64,000 bases of DNA, taken from JABCYV01 sp963696025 (lineage in GTDB: Bacteria; Acidobacteriota; Terriglobia; Terriglobales; Acidobacteriaceae). Position 1 is the stretch's first letter, and the number at the start of each line of letters is the position of its first letter. Shown here piece after piece: positions 37,048-45,639 of this stretch. Location of the stretch: positions 310,001-374,000 of the forward strand of contig CAVOII010000010.1 in the NCBI GenBank assembly GCA_963696025.1, written 5' to 3'. A program made the position numbers and the translations under genes. The notes below the pieces were generated by a model. That model saw only the letters and a program-made list of their open reading frames with translations. It ran no database searches and was not told where the DNA came from.

Positions 37048-40000
37048 TTAGTAGAAATCGTGGGAGGTAGTTTCGGCGTGGGTGATGGAGAGCGGTAGCA
37101 CGCGCTGGGCTTTCACTGAAATAACGTTATCCTGGTTTTGCAGAATCCCTGCCACCATCAGAAACTGCTCGGAAGATACCAGCATGCGGTTTTTTTGAAA
37201 TAAATCGGGATTGATGATGGCGTTGGCCACGCCGGTTTCGTCTTCCAGGCTGAGAAAGACAAACCCTTTGGCGGTTCCAGGACGCTGGCGGGCGATGACG
37301 CATCCCCCAACTCGCACTGACTTCCCGTTTGGAATGTGACCCAGCTCAATGGCTTTGCGGATTCCCAGCGACTGCATTCGAGGACGGTGATACGCCATGG
37401 GATGCGGGCCGACGGTCAAGCCAGTGCCTCGGAAATCGGCGACCAGGCGTTCTTCCGCATTCATGGGGGGGAGAGGGGACTTGACGTCCGGCTCGGGGAG
37501 TTCATCTACCAGAGGGCCAGAGTGGCGGACGGCGCGTTCCACTTGCCAGAGGGCGTCGCGGCGGTGAAAAGTGATATCAGATTTCTGATTGCAGATTTCA
37601 GATTGACTTGCTTGGGCAGTTTCAATCTGCAATCTAAAATCTCCAATCTGAAATTCGTTTCTGTCTCTGTGTCTCTGGGGTGAATTTAACACTGAATTCA
37701 GCGCCCCGATTTCTGCCAGCGTATTCAGTTCGTCTTTGCGCAGTTCAGGAACACGATGGACGAGATCATGAATGGAAACAAATGGCGCGATACTTCGCTG
37801 ACGGACCAGCGCTTGGCCAGCTTCCTCACGCAGCCCGCGCGCACAGCGCAAGCCAAGGCGTAGCGCCGGCGCCTCGCCGGTTGTCCCAGGGCTTGCGCCC
37901 TGGGCTGCATTCTTTCGCCGCGAAGCGGCTGGATCGTCGTGCTCTTCTTGGCCTTTCTGGCCGACTTGGTCTTTCTGGCCAACGACCAACGACGAACGAC
38001 CAACCACGGTGCAGTTCCACTCCGACTTCATCACATCAATCGGCAGCACTTTTAATCCGTGGCGTTGCGCATCTTTCACAATGGTTGCAGGACGATAGAA
38101 GCCCATGGGCTGATTATTGAGCAGGGCAGCGGTGAAAGCGGCCAGATAATGGCACTTCAAATAAGCGCTCGCATAGGCAAGCAGAGCGAAGCTGGCGGCG
38201 TGAGATTCGGGAAATCCGTAAAGAGCGAAGGAAGTAATCGAGAGAATAATCTGCTCCTGCGCTTCGCGTGAGAAGCCATTGTGTTCCATGCCGCTGCGGA
38301 GCCTGGCCTCGATTTCTTTCATGCGAGTCTGGGAGCGTTTGAAGCCCATGGCGCGGCGCAGTTCCTCGGCTTCACCGCCGCTGAACCCGGCAGCGATCAT
38401 GGCCATACGCAACAACTGTTCCTGAAAGAGTGGAACGCCCAAGGTCCGGGCCAGAATCGGTTCGAGTGAAGGATGGGCATAGATAACGTCCTCACGTCCC
38501 ATACGGCGCTGCAAATAAGGATTGACCATCTGACCGACGATGGGGCCAGGGCGAATGATTGCCACCTGCACCACGATGTCATAAAAGCGTTTTGGCCGCA
38601 GGCGCGGCAGGCATGACATCTGTGCCCGGCTCTCGATTTGAAACATGCCGATGGTGTCGGCTTTTTGCAGCGTGGAATACACCGTGGGATCATCAGGGGG
38701 AAGATGGGCGAGGTCCACGTCCTCGCCATAATTATCTCGAATGAGTTCGAGGGAATCTTCCACCACCGCCATCATGCCCAGGCCGAGCAGGTCAACTTTG
38801 ATAATGCCCAGGTCATTGCAGTCTTCTTTGTCCCACTGCACCACGACGCGGCCCGGCATGGAAGCAGGCTCAAGCGGCACTACGGAATCAAGCTGTCCCT
38901 GACAGATGACCATGCCGCCGGAATGCTGACCGAGATGGCGTGGCAAATCCTGCACTGCCTCGCAGAGTTCGAAATATTTGCGCAGGCGAGGATGGCTCAA
39001 GTCCAAGCCAGCGTCACGGAAACGATGATCGAGAGTGTCGTTGGCATCCTTGAATTCCCAGGTGGAGACGGCCGCCGAGACTTTATCCAGCGTCTCCGGA
39101 TCGAAGCCCAGCGCCTTGCCTATTTCGCGTGAAGCCATGCGGCTGCGATAGGTGATGACATTGGCGGTCATAGCGGCGCCGCGTTCGCCATAGCGTTTGT
39201 ATAAATATTGAATTACGCGCTCCCGCTGATCGCCGCTAGGGAGATCGAGATCAATGTCGGGCCACTCGCCGCGTTCCTCAGAGAGAAAGCGTTCGAAGAG
39301 TAGTTCCATGCCTACCGCATCTACGGACGTAATGCCGAGTGAGTAACATACGGCACTGTTGGCCGCGGAGCCGCGTCCCTGCGCCAGAATATTTTGTTCA
39401 CGGCAGTAGCGGACCAGGTCCCAGACGATGAGAAAGTAGCCGGCAAGATTCAGCTTTTGGATCAGCGTCAGCTCACGCTCGATCTGATGGCGGGCGCGAT
39501 TCTTGAGTTCAGTTGTGGCCTGGCCATAGCGCTGCTGAAAGCCTTCCCAGCTGCGCTCTCGCAGAAACGACATCATGGTCTCGCCTTCGGGCACTGGGAA
39601 TTTGGGGAATTGGTATCCCAGGTCGTTCAGGGCAAATTCGATGCGAGACGACAGCTCCACTGTGTTAGCGATAGCTTCCGGCAGGTCGGCGAACAGTTGT
39701 TGCATTTCGTGCGGCGATTTCAGATGACGCTCGGAATTGCGCGCCAGCAGGCGTCCAGCGGTGGCCAACGTGCGGTGGTGTCGAATGGCGGTAAACACAT
39801 CACAGAGTTCGCACTCGCGGGCGGAGGCATAGCAGACGCCATTTGTGGCCAGTAATGGAAGCTGGAGCGAACGCGCGATTTCGATGGCAGCGCGGTTGCG
39901 GGCTTCCTGCTCGCGGTGAAAGTGGCGTTGCAATTCCACATAAACATTTTCACGGCCGAAAATGTCCGTCAGGCGCTCAGCCGAGCGTCGAGCTTCTTTC

Positions 40001-40539
40001 TTTCCGCCACGAGAAAGTGCGGTCGCCAGCGGACCATCGTCCCCGCCTGTCAGGCAGATGAGTCCGGCTGCGTGTTCCCGCAATTCTTCTTCGTGGACAG
40101 CGCCTTCGCCTTTCTTTGCGCGGAGTTTCATCTTGGTGATCAGGCGGCAAAGATTTTGGTAGCCAGAACGGCATTGCACTAAAAGAGAAAGTCGAAAGGA
40201 ACTGTCATTCCGAGCGAAGCGAGGAATCCCTTTGCCCGCTAAGTTTCGCTGGAAATAGGGATCCTTCGACTTCACCTCGCCACGCAATCGTGGCTCAGTT
40301 TCGCTCAGGATGACATTACTTTGTGATATGCACCTGATCTCCGCTCCGATGTGCGCCTTGATCCCGGCCCTGTTGGCTGCCATGTGAAAACGAGGAGCGC
40401 CATACACGCCGTCCCGATCAAGCAGAGCCATGGCCGGCATGTTCAGGTTGGCGCAGGTTGCGATCAGGTCTTCGGGCAGGGAAGCGCCTTCGAGAAAGCT
40501 GAAAGCAGAGCGGGAATGTAACTCGATAAACATCGTCAA
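37048..40539 (-). CDS. dnaE2: Error-prone DNA polymerase III alpha subunit DnaE2 (ImuC)
   Basis: The 1163-residue protein is a C-family polymerase of the DnaE2/ImuC type that performs mutagenic translesion synthesis with ImuA and ImuB. It has an N-terminal PHP domain (FIELHSRSAFSFLEGAS), the catalytic Asps in WPDIDLDLPSG, the DLLGLGMMAVV segment, RPGPIVGQMVNPYL, a HhH region, and a C-terminal OB fold (GKSVRVGGCVIARQRPGTAKG). It is about 100 residues longer than usual because of three in-frame insertions of repeat-like sequence, at about residues 75-113, 842-895 and 952-991. None of these disrupts the catalytic motifs. Confidence 0.9.
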   Translation of the reverse strand: MTMFIELHSRSAFSFLEGASLPEDLIATCANLNMPAMALLDRDGVYGAPRFHMAANRAGIKAHIGAEIRCISQSNVILSETEPRLRGEVKSKDPYFQRNLAGKGIPRFARNDSSFRLSLLVQCRSGYQNLCRLITKMKLRAKKGEGAVHEEELREHAAGLICLTGGDDGPLATALSRGGKKEARRSAERLTDIFGRENVYVELQRHFHREQEARNRAAIEIARSLQLPLLATNGVCYASARECELCDVFTAIRHHRTLATAGRLLARNSERHLKSPHEMQQLFADLPEAIANTVELSSRIEFALNDLGYQFPKFPVPEGETMMSFLRERSWEGFQQRYGQATTELKNRARHQIERELTLIQKLNLAGYFLIVWDLVRYCREQNILAQGRGSAANSAVCYSLGITSVDAVGMELLFERFLSEERGEWPDIDLDLPSGDQRERVIQYLYKRYGERGAAMTANVITYRSRMASREIGKALGFDPETLDKVSAAVSTWEFKDANDTLDHRFRDAGLDLSHPRLRKYFELCEAVQDLPRHLGQHSGGMVICQGQLDSVVPLEPASMPGRVVVQWDKEDCNDLGIIKVDLLGLGMMAVVEDSLELIRDNYGEDVDLAHLPPDDPTVYSTLQKADTIGMFQIESRAQMSCLPRLRPKRFYDIVVQVAIIRPGPIVGQMVNPYLQRRMGREDVIYAHPSLEPILARTLGVPLFQEQLLRMAMIAAGFSGGEAEELRRAMGFKRSQTRMKEIEARLRSGMEHNGFSREAQEQIILSITSFALYGFPESHAASFALLAYASAYLKCHYLAAFTAALLNNQPMGFYRPATIVKDAQRHGLKVLPIDVMKSEWNCTVVGRSSLVVGQKDQVGQKGQEEHDDPAASRRKNAAQGASPGTTGEAPALRLGLRCARGLREEAGQALVRQRSIAPFVSIHDLVHRVPELRKDELNTLAEIGALNSVLNSPQRHRDRNEFQIGDFRLQIETAQASQSEICNQKSDITFHRRDALWQVERAVRHSGPLVDELPEPDVKSPLPPMNAEERLVADFRGTGLTVGPHPMAYHRPRMQSLGIRKAIELGHIPNGKSVRVGGCVIARQRPGTAKGFVFLSLEDETGVANAIINPDLFQKNRMLVSSEQFLMVAGILQNQDNVISVKAQRVLPLSITHAETTSHDFY
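37565..37690. repeat. Repeat insertion inside dnaE2 (third)
   Basis: Tandem and inverted forms of CAGATTTCAGATTG-like words occur here (AGATTTCTGATTGCAGATTT, then AATCTGCAATCTAAAATCT). They are joined to a CTGTCTCTGTGTCTCTG segment that recurs in the palindrome between imuB and dnaE2. Translated, it gives low-complexity residues absent from usual DnaE2 proteins. The reading frame is kept. Confidence 0.6.
37855..38015. repeat. Palindromic repeat insertion inside dnaE2 (second)
   Basis: A perfect hairpin CCCAGGGC-TTGC-GCCCTGGG occupies 37885-37904. It is followed by Gly/Lys-coding tandem words (CTTGGCCTTTCTGGCCGA, TTGGTCTTTCTGGCCAA) and ACGACCAACGACGAACGACC. The encoded stretch (about residues 842-895) has no counterpart in the polymerase family, and the frame stays open. 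Confidence 0.6.
40203..40315. repeat. Palindromic repeat insertion inside the DnaE2 PHP domain
   Basis: The ends are inverted repeats: TGTCATTCCGAGCG at the left and the complement of TGTCATCCTGAGCG at the right. The inner part has GAAGCGAGGAATCCC and a GGATCCTTCGACT word. This is the pattern of a dispersed repeat well known from acidobacterial genomes. It adds residues about 75-113 (including EPRLRGEVKSKDPYF) between two conserved PHP-domain segments, without a stop codon. Confidence 0.75.
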
Positions 40540-40541
40540 CC

Positions 40542-40642
40542 TTTTTCACCAAAGAGACACAGAGTCACCGAGAAAATCGATAGATATGCGACTCGATGCT
40601 CACATTTTCCTAAGTGTGACTCGGTGTCTCTGTGGTGAAAAA
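40542..40642. repeat. Long palindrome between imuB and dnaE2
   Basis: Left arm 40542-40570 (TTTTTCACCAAAGAGACAC AGAGTCAC-like) pairs with right arm 40614-40642 with few mismatches around a 43-base centre. It could fold as a stem between the two genes, acting as a terminator or attenuator for dnaE2, or it may be a repeat insertion of the same family as the one at 37665. Confidence 0.7.
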
Positions 40643-40644
40643 TC

Positions 40645-42216
40645 TTAGTCGTAAGTTCCCTCTACGTACCATCCGCCGCTAAGCAGATCGCGGACCAACC
40701 GATACAGCGTGATCCCGGTTTCTGCCTGCAAAGCGATGTCCCACTCATCGCGCGTCCAACCCTCCTGGTCCCACCAGTCGCCGGACGAGCGCCAGGGGCC
40801 AGCTGCCCAGACGATGTCTCCCCGGATCGACTTGTGCCTGGAACCCACCTGATCGGAACAAACCAGGCGCGATGGCCTACCATCGCGTAGCGTCACCGCA
40901 GCACGCAAAGGCGGACGAAAAATACGCAATGCAGTAACGGCATTCGTTTTTTCTATTTTTTCTTGCGATACATCTTCTCGCGGCATACCGGGCGTGAAGC
41001 GTTTCATGCGAAAACCTTCTGGGCGGTGTGTATCCAGCAACTCCAGCGATCCAACCTGGTTTTCACCCACGATGCCCGCAATTCTGGCCAGTGTGAGCTC
41101 GAGTTTTTCCGGCTCCGGCGAGGGGGGAAGAAAAAGGCCGCCCTGTGCCGCGCGGGGGCGCACCGACTCCGCTGACAAATGAACTTTTACAATGGGCGCG
41201 CCGGGAGGATGTGCTTTCAAATCAAGCTGCAGAAGCTTGAGAAAAGTTTTCACATCCAGCATTGGGGCGGGAAGACGAAGCGTGCGCTGGAAAATCCGCT
41301 GGTCACTTTCAGAGGAAATCTGCCGAGTTTGCTCTAATTCCAATTGCAGTCGCAGTTCCTGGGTTGCCAGGGCGCGCGCACTCAGCCGGGCGCACAATTG
41401 TTCCAGAAGCCTGCCCAACAGAAATGCCAGGGGTTCAAGCAATACCAGCGGATACTCCAATTCGATCGCTTCTTCAAAAACCAGCGGCGGCTCTACCGGA
41501 GCCAAGGTGCGGGAAGTCTCACCCCGTGCCAGTTGCTGCAGGTACACGCCTTTCTTTCCTAGACGCTCGCTAATCGCCACATCCGGGAGGGCGGCTAATG
41601 CCCGCAGATTACGCACCCCCCAACGGCTGAGGGTTTCTGAAAATTGCTCAACTTCCTGGACGCAGTTGGACGTGCAAAAGCTCTCCAACAGGACTTCTAC
41701 CGGCAGAGAGCCCAACTGCTCCGCTTCCTTTCCCGCGGGAATCACGGTCACGCCGTGAAAGCCGCGAGCGGCAAGTGCAGCCGTATCAGGATTGGCCGCT
41801 GCAGCGAAATTGGCTTCCAATCCGAGAGCGGAAGCGCGACGAGCCACAGCGCGCGCAATCTTGGACAGAGAACCAAAAAGTGATTCCAGGCCTCCGAGAT
41901 CAAGAAGAATCGTGTCGCAGCCCGCATCTTCAACTCGCGGCGAAAACGACTGTGCACAGTCCAGCAGCGCGGCGTGAGCCGCGGCTTCCTGCAACGAAGA
42001 ACGGGCACGCAGCGCCAGACCCGCACAGGCTTCCACTTGCAGCTTTGTCATTCCTGGCTCTATCCCAGCACGACGAGCTGATTCGTTCACCGCGAAAACT
42101 TTTTGCAGCGGCGCTTTACCTTCGAGCACGCACACTGGCTGCGAACGCAGATCCGGTTCGGTGCGGAGAAGCGCTTCCACGGGAAAATCAGGAACGAAGA
42201 TGCAGGCAAAAGGCAT
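40645..42216 (-). CDS. imuB: ImuB, Y-family polymerase-like mutasome protein
   Basis: The 523-residue protein is a Y-family polymerase relative. It opens with FACIFVPDFPVEALLRTEP, keeps the palm and little-finger layout (DTILLDLGGLESLFGS; LPDVAISERLGKKGVYLQQLARG), but the acidic catalytic residues of active Y polymerases are replaced in the first motif (FVPDFP). This fits ImuB, the non-catalytic hub that links ImuA and DnaE2 to the sliding clamp. The C-terminal part (PWRSSGDWWDQEGWTRDEWD) is typical. It is followed by dnaE2 and preceded by imuA on the same strand. Confidence 0.88.
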   Translation of the reverse strand: MPFACIFVPDFPVEALLRTEPDLRSQPVCVLEGKAPLQKVFAVNESARRAGIEPGMTKLQVEACAGLALRARSSLQEAAAHAALLDCAQSFSPRVEDAGCDTILLDLGGLESLFGSLSKIARAVARRASALGLEANFAAAANPDTAALAARGFHGVTVIPAGKEAEQLGSLPVEVLLESFCTSNCVQEVEQFSETLSRWGVRNLRALAALPDVAISERLGKKGVYLQQLARGETSRTLAPVEPPLVFEEAIELEYPLVLLEPLAFLLGRLLEQLCARLSARALATQELRLQLELEQTRQISSESDQRIFQRTLRLPAPMLDVKTFLKLLQLDLKAHPPGAPIVKVHLSAESVRPRAAQGGLFLPPSPEPEKLELTLARIAGIVGENQVGSLELLDTHRPEGFRMKRFTPGMPREDVSQEKIEKTNAVTALRIFRPPLRAAVTLRDGRPSRLVCSDQVGSRHKSIRGDIVWAAGPWRSSGDWWDQEGWTRDEWDIALQAETGITLYRLVRDLLSGGWYVEGTYD

Positions 42217-42338
42217 TGGACATCAGTCGTCAGTCGTTAGTCGTCAAGCTTTCAGCTATTGGCAATTAGCCCGGGCGTCCCGCCGGCTTACGGAAGCCTC
42301 CGCTCCCGGCATACCTCCCGACAGCCCGAGACGTGTCG

Positions 42339-43220
42339 CTACGAAATTCGTTGGGTTTTGGTCAGAAATGCTGCCGTCACCGATCCCGGTGGTTTGCGTT
42401 CCATGCGCGAACGCAGCAGTTCTCCTTCTACCTGGATCCCCTCCAGGAGTTGCGTATGAGTTAAATTCTTTTCTGAAAGCTGAGGGCTGAAAGCTGAGGG
42501 CTCTTTTGAAGCCTGCAGTCTGACTAGTAGAGAAGCGCAAGTTTGTCCACACGGCGCTTGGGCCACGACGAACAGCACCGTGGGTGTGTACTCGACGGCG
42601 CGTTGAAAACGAAACCAGGTGGTCAGCGGGATGTGCTGTGCTGTCTGAATGGGAACATCGCCAAGATCAATGGCCACCAGACCGAAGCCACCGCTTTGCA
42701 GAAGCAGGTCCGTAGCCCGCAGCGCTCTCTCGAGTGATCGGACTTCGGGCGTCGGACCTCGAACGTTAGATTTTTGATTTGAGGTCTGGAGTCTGAAATC
42801 CGACGCCCGAGGTCTGCGATCTCCGCATCGCACCCAAAGCAGTCTTTCAAAATCCACTCCTGCGGCAGCCGCCGAGACCGGATCAAATGCATCTGTGGTA
42901 TCCACCAGAGCGCAAACTTCTTCGCGCTCTGTGGCTGAAGCCAGAGAAGCCAGTAGCACGCTGGTGCGTCCCGAAGAGGTTGGTCCACAGATCTCACTCA
43001 GGCGTCCGCGTGGCCACCCGCCAGTAAGCTTGTCAATCTCGAATATCCCGCACGAAATCATTTCCGGCGCAGGCCGCACCTCGATCCGCGATGCCGGAGC
43101 TACTCCGCAAAGCTTGGGCAAGGCGGAGAGCCGTTTTAGAAGGAGCGCAGGCCCGTCTTTCACAGCAAAAGCAATAGGGCAGCGGTCCAGTGCTTGGGCA
43201 AAACCCAGCGGGGAACCCAT
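42339..43220 (-). CDS. imuA: ImuA, RecA-like mutasome protein
   Basis: The 293-residue protein is a truncated RecA/SulA-like protein: EMISCGIFEIDKLTGGWPRGRLSEICGP leads to a Walker A-like GPTSSGRTS, then LVDTTDAFDP and LRATDLLLQSGGFGLVAIDLGD. It works with ImuB and DnaE2 in damage-induced mutagenesis. Two stretches look inserted: about residues 130-162 (from a palindrome) and a Ser/Glu-rich stretch near residue 245 encoded by repeated GCTGAGGGCTGAAAGCTGAG. The order imuA-imuB-dnaE2 is complete. Confidence 0.85.
   Translation of the reverse strand: MGSPLGFAQALDRCPIAFAVKDGPALLLKRLSALPKLCGVAPASRIEVRPAPEMISCGIFEIDKLTGGWPRGRLSEICGPTSSGRTSVLLASLASATEREEVCALVDTTDAFDPVSAAAAGVDFERLLWVRCGDRRPRASDFRLQTSNQKSNVRGPTPEVRSLERALRATDLLLQSGGFGLVAIDLGDVPIQTAQHIPLTTWFRFQRAVEYTPTVLFVVAQAPCGQTCASLLVRLQASKEPSAFSPQLSEKNLTHTQLLEGIQVEGELLRSRMERKPPGSVTAAFLTKTQRIS
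42738..42817. repeat. Palindromic repeat insertion inside imuA
   Basis: GGGCGTCGGA at 42747-42756 is exactly complementary to TCCGACGCCC at 42799-42808, and the pairing extends outward with mismatches. The centre is an AT-rich segment with TTTTTGATTTGAGG words. The frame through it is open and adds residues such as ASDFRLQTSNQKSNV that break the RecA-like fold alignment. Confidence 0.7.
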
Positions 43221-43282
43221 AGGACCCTCAGAAGTTCAGGGGAACGTCGAAGCAGGTATCTTCGTAAGCGAAACCTTTGTAT

Positions 43283-43297
43283 ATTCGCCTTTTGTTC
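43283..43297 (-). promoter_or_regulatory. Possible LexA-like box upstream of imuA
   Basis: ATTC-N7-GTTC lies 63 bases before the imuA start and is one mismatch from the direct-repeat LexA site GTTC-N7-GTTC known in alphaproteobacteria. The mutasome cassette is commonly LexA-controlled, but the site used in this phylum is not known to me. Confidence 0.3.
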
Positions 43298-43388
43298 GCC
43301 TAAAAGATTTTGCTGCTGCGGGGGGGTGTTTGTCAAGAGGACCTAGAGAATTTTCACAACCTTAAATCCATTTCGGATGGTCTCCGGC

Positions 43389-43427
43389 GGCGCTATCGTC
43401 TAGGGTTACGACGGAAGATTCTCAATC
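43389..43427 (+). tRNA. 5' half of a split tRNA-Glu(CTC), left attachment site
   Basis: The bases give the acceptor strand GGCGCTA, a D arm (GTC-TAGGGTTAC-GAC) and the 5' side and loop of the anticodon arm (GAAGA, TTCTCAA), then break off. The missing 3' half is at 57780-57814. Joined, they make a full cloverleaf with paired acceptor, anticodon stem GAAGA/TCTTC and anticodon CTC. The last 18 bases (43410-43427) are the direct repeat shared with the right end. Confidence 0.88.
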
Positions 43428-43480
43428 GATTTAATATCAGCCAATTACCATATTTTTCAATGCTTCGACGAGTTAAGCGG

Positions 43481-45508
43481 ATGATTCAGTTCACGCAAGA
43501 GGAATGCCGCAACATCGACTTTGGTCGTTCCCGCGAATGGCTTCTTACAAATGGGATCGGCGGATATGCTTCCTCCTCAATTCTGGGGATGAATACTCGC
43601 CGTTACCATGGCCTGCTGGTGGCGGCTACCAAACCGCCGTTAGGCAGGATGGTTTTGTTGTCGCATGCCGACGAGACACTGATTATTGACGGTGTGGCGC
43701 ACGAACTGTCGACGAATCGTTATGACGGCGGCGTGATTCATCCCCGCGGACATTCGTATATGACTCGTTTCGAGTTTGATGTTTATGCAGTGTTCACGTG
43801 GGGAAACGGTCAATGGGAACTCAAGAAAAGCATTTTTATGGTGCCAGGTCAGAACACTGTCATTATTGATTATCTTCTGTCTTCCGCGCCGGCCAGGAGC
43901 GCCTGCTCTTTGGAAGTCAGACCGCTGATCGCGTTTCGCGATTTTCACGGAACAACTCACGAAAACGAAAGTCTGGACCAGGCGGTCGAAGTTCAGGATG
44001 GCGTGGTTTCCATCGCGCCATACTCGGGGCTGCCTCGCTTGTTCTTCGCCCATTCTCCTGCGGTTCTCTCGGAAGACCAATATTGGTACCGTCACTTCGA
44101 TTACGAGCTGGAACGAGAACGCGGATTCGATAGCGCAGAAGATCTATTCAGTCCTTTCACCTTTCGACTGGAGCTGGAGCCGGCGCGAAGATTTACGTTG
44201 ATCGTTTCCGCGGAGGCTAAATCGAGTTCTCTCGTTGCAAAAAGGGATCATGCGCGGCCGGCAGGAAAACCTCAAATACATGCTCGCAGTTGGACGAATA
44301 GTTCACCATCGTTGTTGCTGCCGGCTCTTTACGAAGCTGCCGAACAATTCATCGTGGCGCGGCCACCCTTCAAGACGATCATCGCCGGATACCATTGGTT
44401 CGGTGACTGGGGACGAGACACCATGATTGCGCTGCCGGGGCTGCTGCTGGCCACCAATCAATCAGAGGTAGCTCGGGAAATTCTGCAGCAGTTTGTTCGT
44501 CTTGCCGATGAAGGCATGCTGCCGAATCGTTTTCCCGACACCGGCGAACAGCCCGAGTACAACACCGTCGATGCTACGCTCTGGTTCTTCGATGCGATTC
44601 GTCAATACGTTTCCTACCGCGACAATAAGGCCTGGAAGGCGGAGGCGTTAGCGTTTCTAAAACGCGAGCTGTATGAACCTCTGAAGGAAATGATCCGCTT
44701 CCATTTGCAAGGCACGCGCTATGGAATCCATGCCGATGATCACGGTTTTCTCTGGGCTGGAGATTCCAGAACGCAGCTGACCTGGATGGATGCAAAAGTC
44801 GGTGATATAGCGATCACACCGCGCCATGGACGTCCGGTTGAAATTCAGGCGCTCTGGCACAATGCCTTGCAAATCATGAAATGCTTCGCAACGAAACTGG
44901 GCGACCGGCCCACAGCGGAGACCTATTCCATCATCGCGAATTCCTTGCGCGAGAGGTTCGAGGACGTGTTTTGGAATGAAGAAAAGGGCTGCCTGTACGA
45001 CGTCGCGGGAAACGGAGGGAACGACGCCTCGGTTCGGCCCAATCAAATCTTTGCAATCAGCCTGCACCACCCGCTCTTATCCGGCCAACGCGCGCGTCGG
45101 GTCCTCCAGAAAGTCGAGAGCGAACTATTGACCCCATTCGGCCTGCGTACGCTCAGTCCTCAGGACCGGAACTACAAAGGTCGATATGAAGGCGGGGTCT
45201 GGAGTCGTGACAGCGCGTATCACCAGGGCTCCGTTTGGCCGTGGCTTGCCGGGCCTTTCTTCGCTGCGAAGCTGGCTGTGAGCGAATCGAAAGACAAGAC
45301 GCTGACACAACTAGCCAGCTGGCTTTCAGCATTTGAAAGTCACCTGCGCGAGGCTGGTATTGGACAAATCTCAGAGATTTTCGATGGCGACCCGCCGCAT
45401 GCGCCGCGCGGCTGCATCGCGCAGGCCTGGAGCGTCGCGGAAATTCTACGGCTGGCAAAGCTGACTACCGGTGATCGAGATTTGCAAACTGTCCTGCCTG
45501 GGAAGTAA
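43481..45508 (+). CDS. Glycogen debranching enzyme (amylo-alpha-1,6-glucosidase type)
   Basis: The 675-residue protein has an N-terminal beta-sandwich (REWLLTNGIGGYASSSILGM, NTRRYHGLLVA) and a C-terminal (alpha/alpha)6 barrel. The family landmarks are GYHWFGDWGRDTMIALPGL (catalytic Asp), GMLPNRFPD, YNTVDATLWFFDA, TWMDAKVGD and YHQGSVWPWL, all of the archaeal/bacterial GDE (GH133) type. It removes alpha-1,6 branch residues from glycogen. The start is uncertain: ATG at 43481 follows AAGCGG, while ATG at 43460 has no site. The gene begins about 50 bases inside the element's left edge. Confidence 0.88.
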   Translation: MIQFTQEECRNIDFGRSREWLLTNGIGGYASSSILGMNTRRYHGLLVAATKPPLGRMVLLSHADETLIIDGVAHELSTNRYDGGVIHPRGHSYMTRFEFDVYAVFTWGNGQWELKKSIFMVPGQNTVIIDYLLSSAPARSACSLEVRPLIAFRDFHGTTHENESLDQAVEVQDGVVSIAPYSGLPRLFFAHSPAVLSEDQYWYRHFDYELERERGFDSAEDLFSPFTFRLELEPARRFTLIVSAEAKSSSLVAKRDHARPAGKPQIHARSWTNSSPSLLLPALYEAAEQFIVARPPFKTIIAGYHWFGDWGRDTMIALPGLLLATNQSEVAREILQQFVRLADEGMLPNRFPDTGEQPEYNTVDATLWFFDAIRQYVSYRDNKAWKAEALAFLKRELYEPLKEMIRFHLQGTRYGIHADDHGFLWAGDSRTQLTWMDAKVGDIAITPRHGRPVEIQALWHNALQIMKCFATKLGDRPTAETYSIIANSLRERFEDVFWNEEKGCLYDVAGNGGNDASVRPNQIFAISLHHPLLSGQRARRVLQKVESELLTPFGLRTLSPQDRNYKGRYEGGVWSRDSAYHQGSVWPWLAGPFFAAKLAVSESKDKTLTQLASWLSAFESHLREAGIGQISEIFDGDPPHAPRGCIAQAWSVAEILRLAKLTTGDRDLQTVLPGK

Positions 45509-45639
45509 AGCAATAGCGCAACAGTGATGAGTCCACTTGGATGTCACAAAAGCCAAAAAATACGCGTCTTCGGCGGCGTTTTTGCCGGGTACAGACCGTT
45601 CGTAAGCTTGAGAAACTCTTGCGACCGGAGGAGGCGGAC

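Noticed and set aside
37565..37690. CRISPR array, considered because of repeated words
   Set aside because: The words are irregular, without constant repeat and spacer lengths, and lie inside a coding frame.
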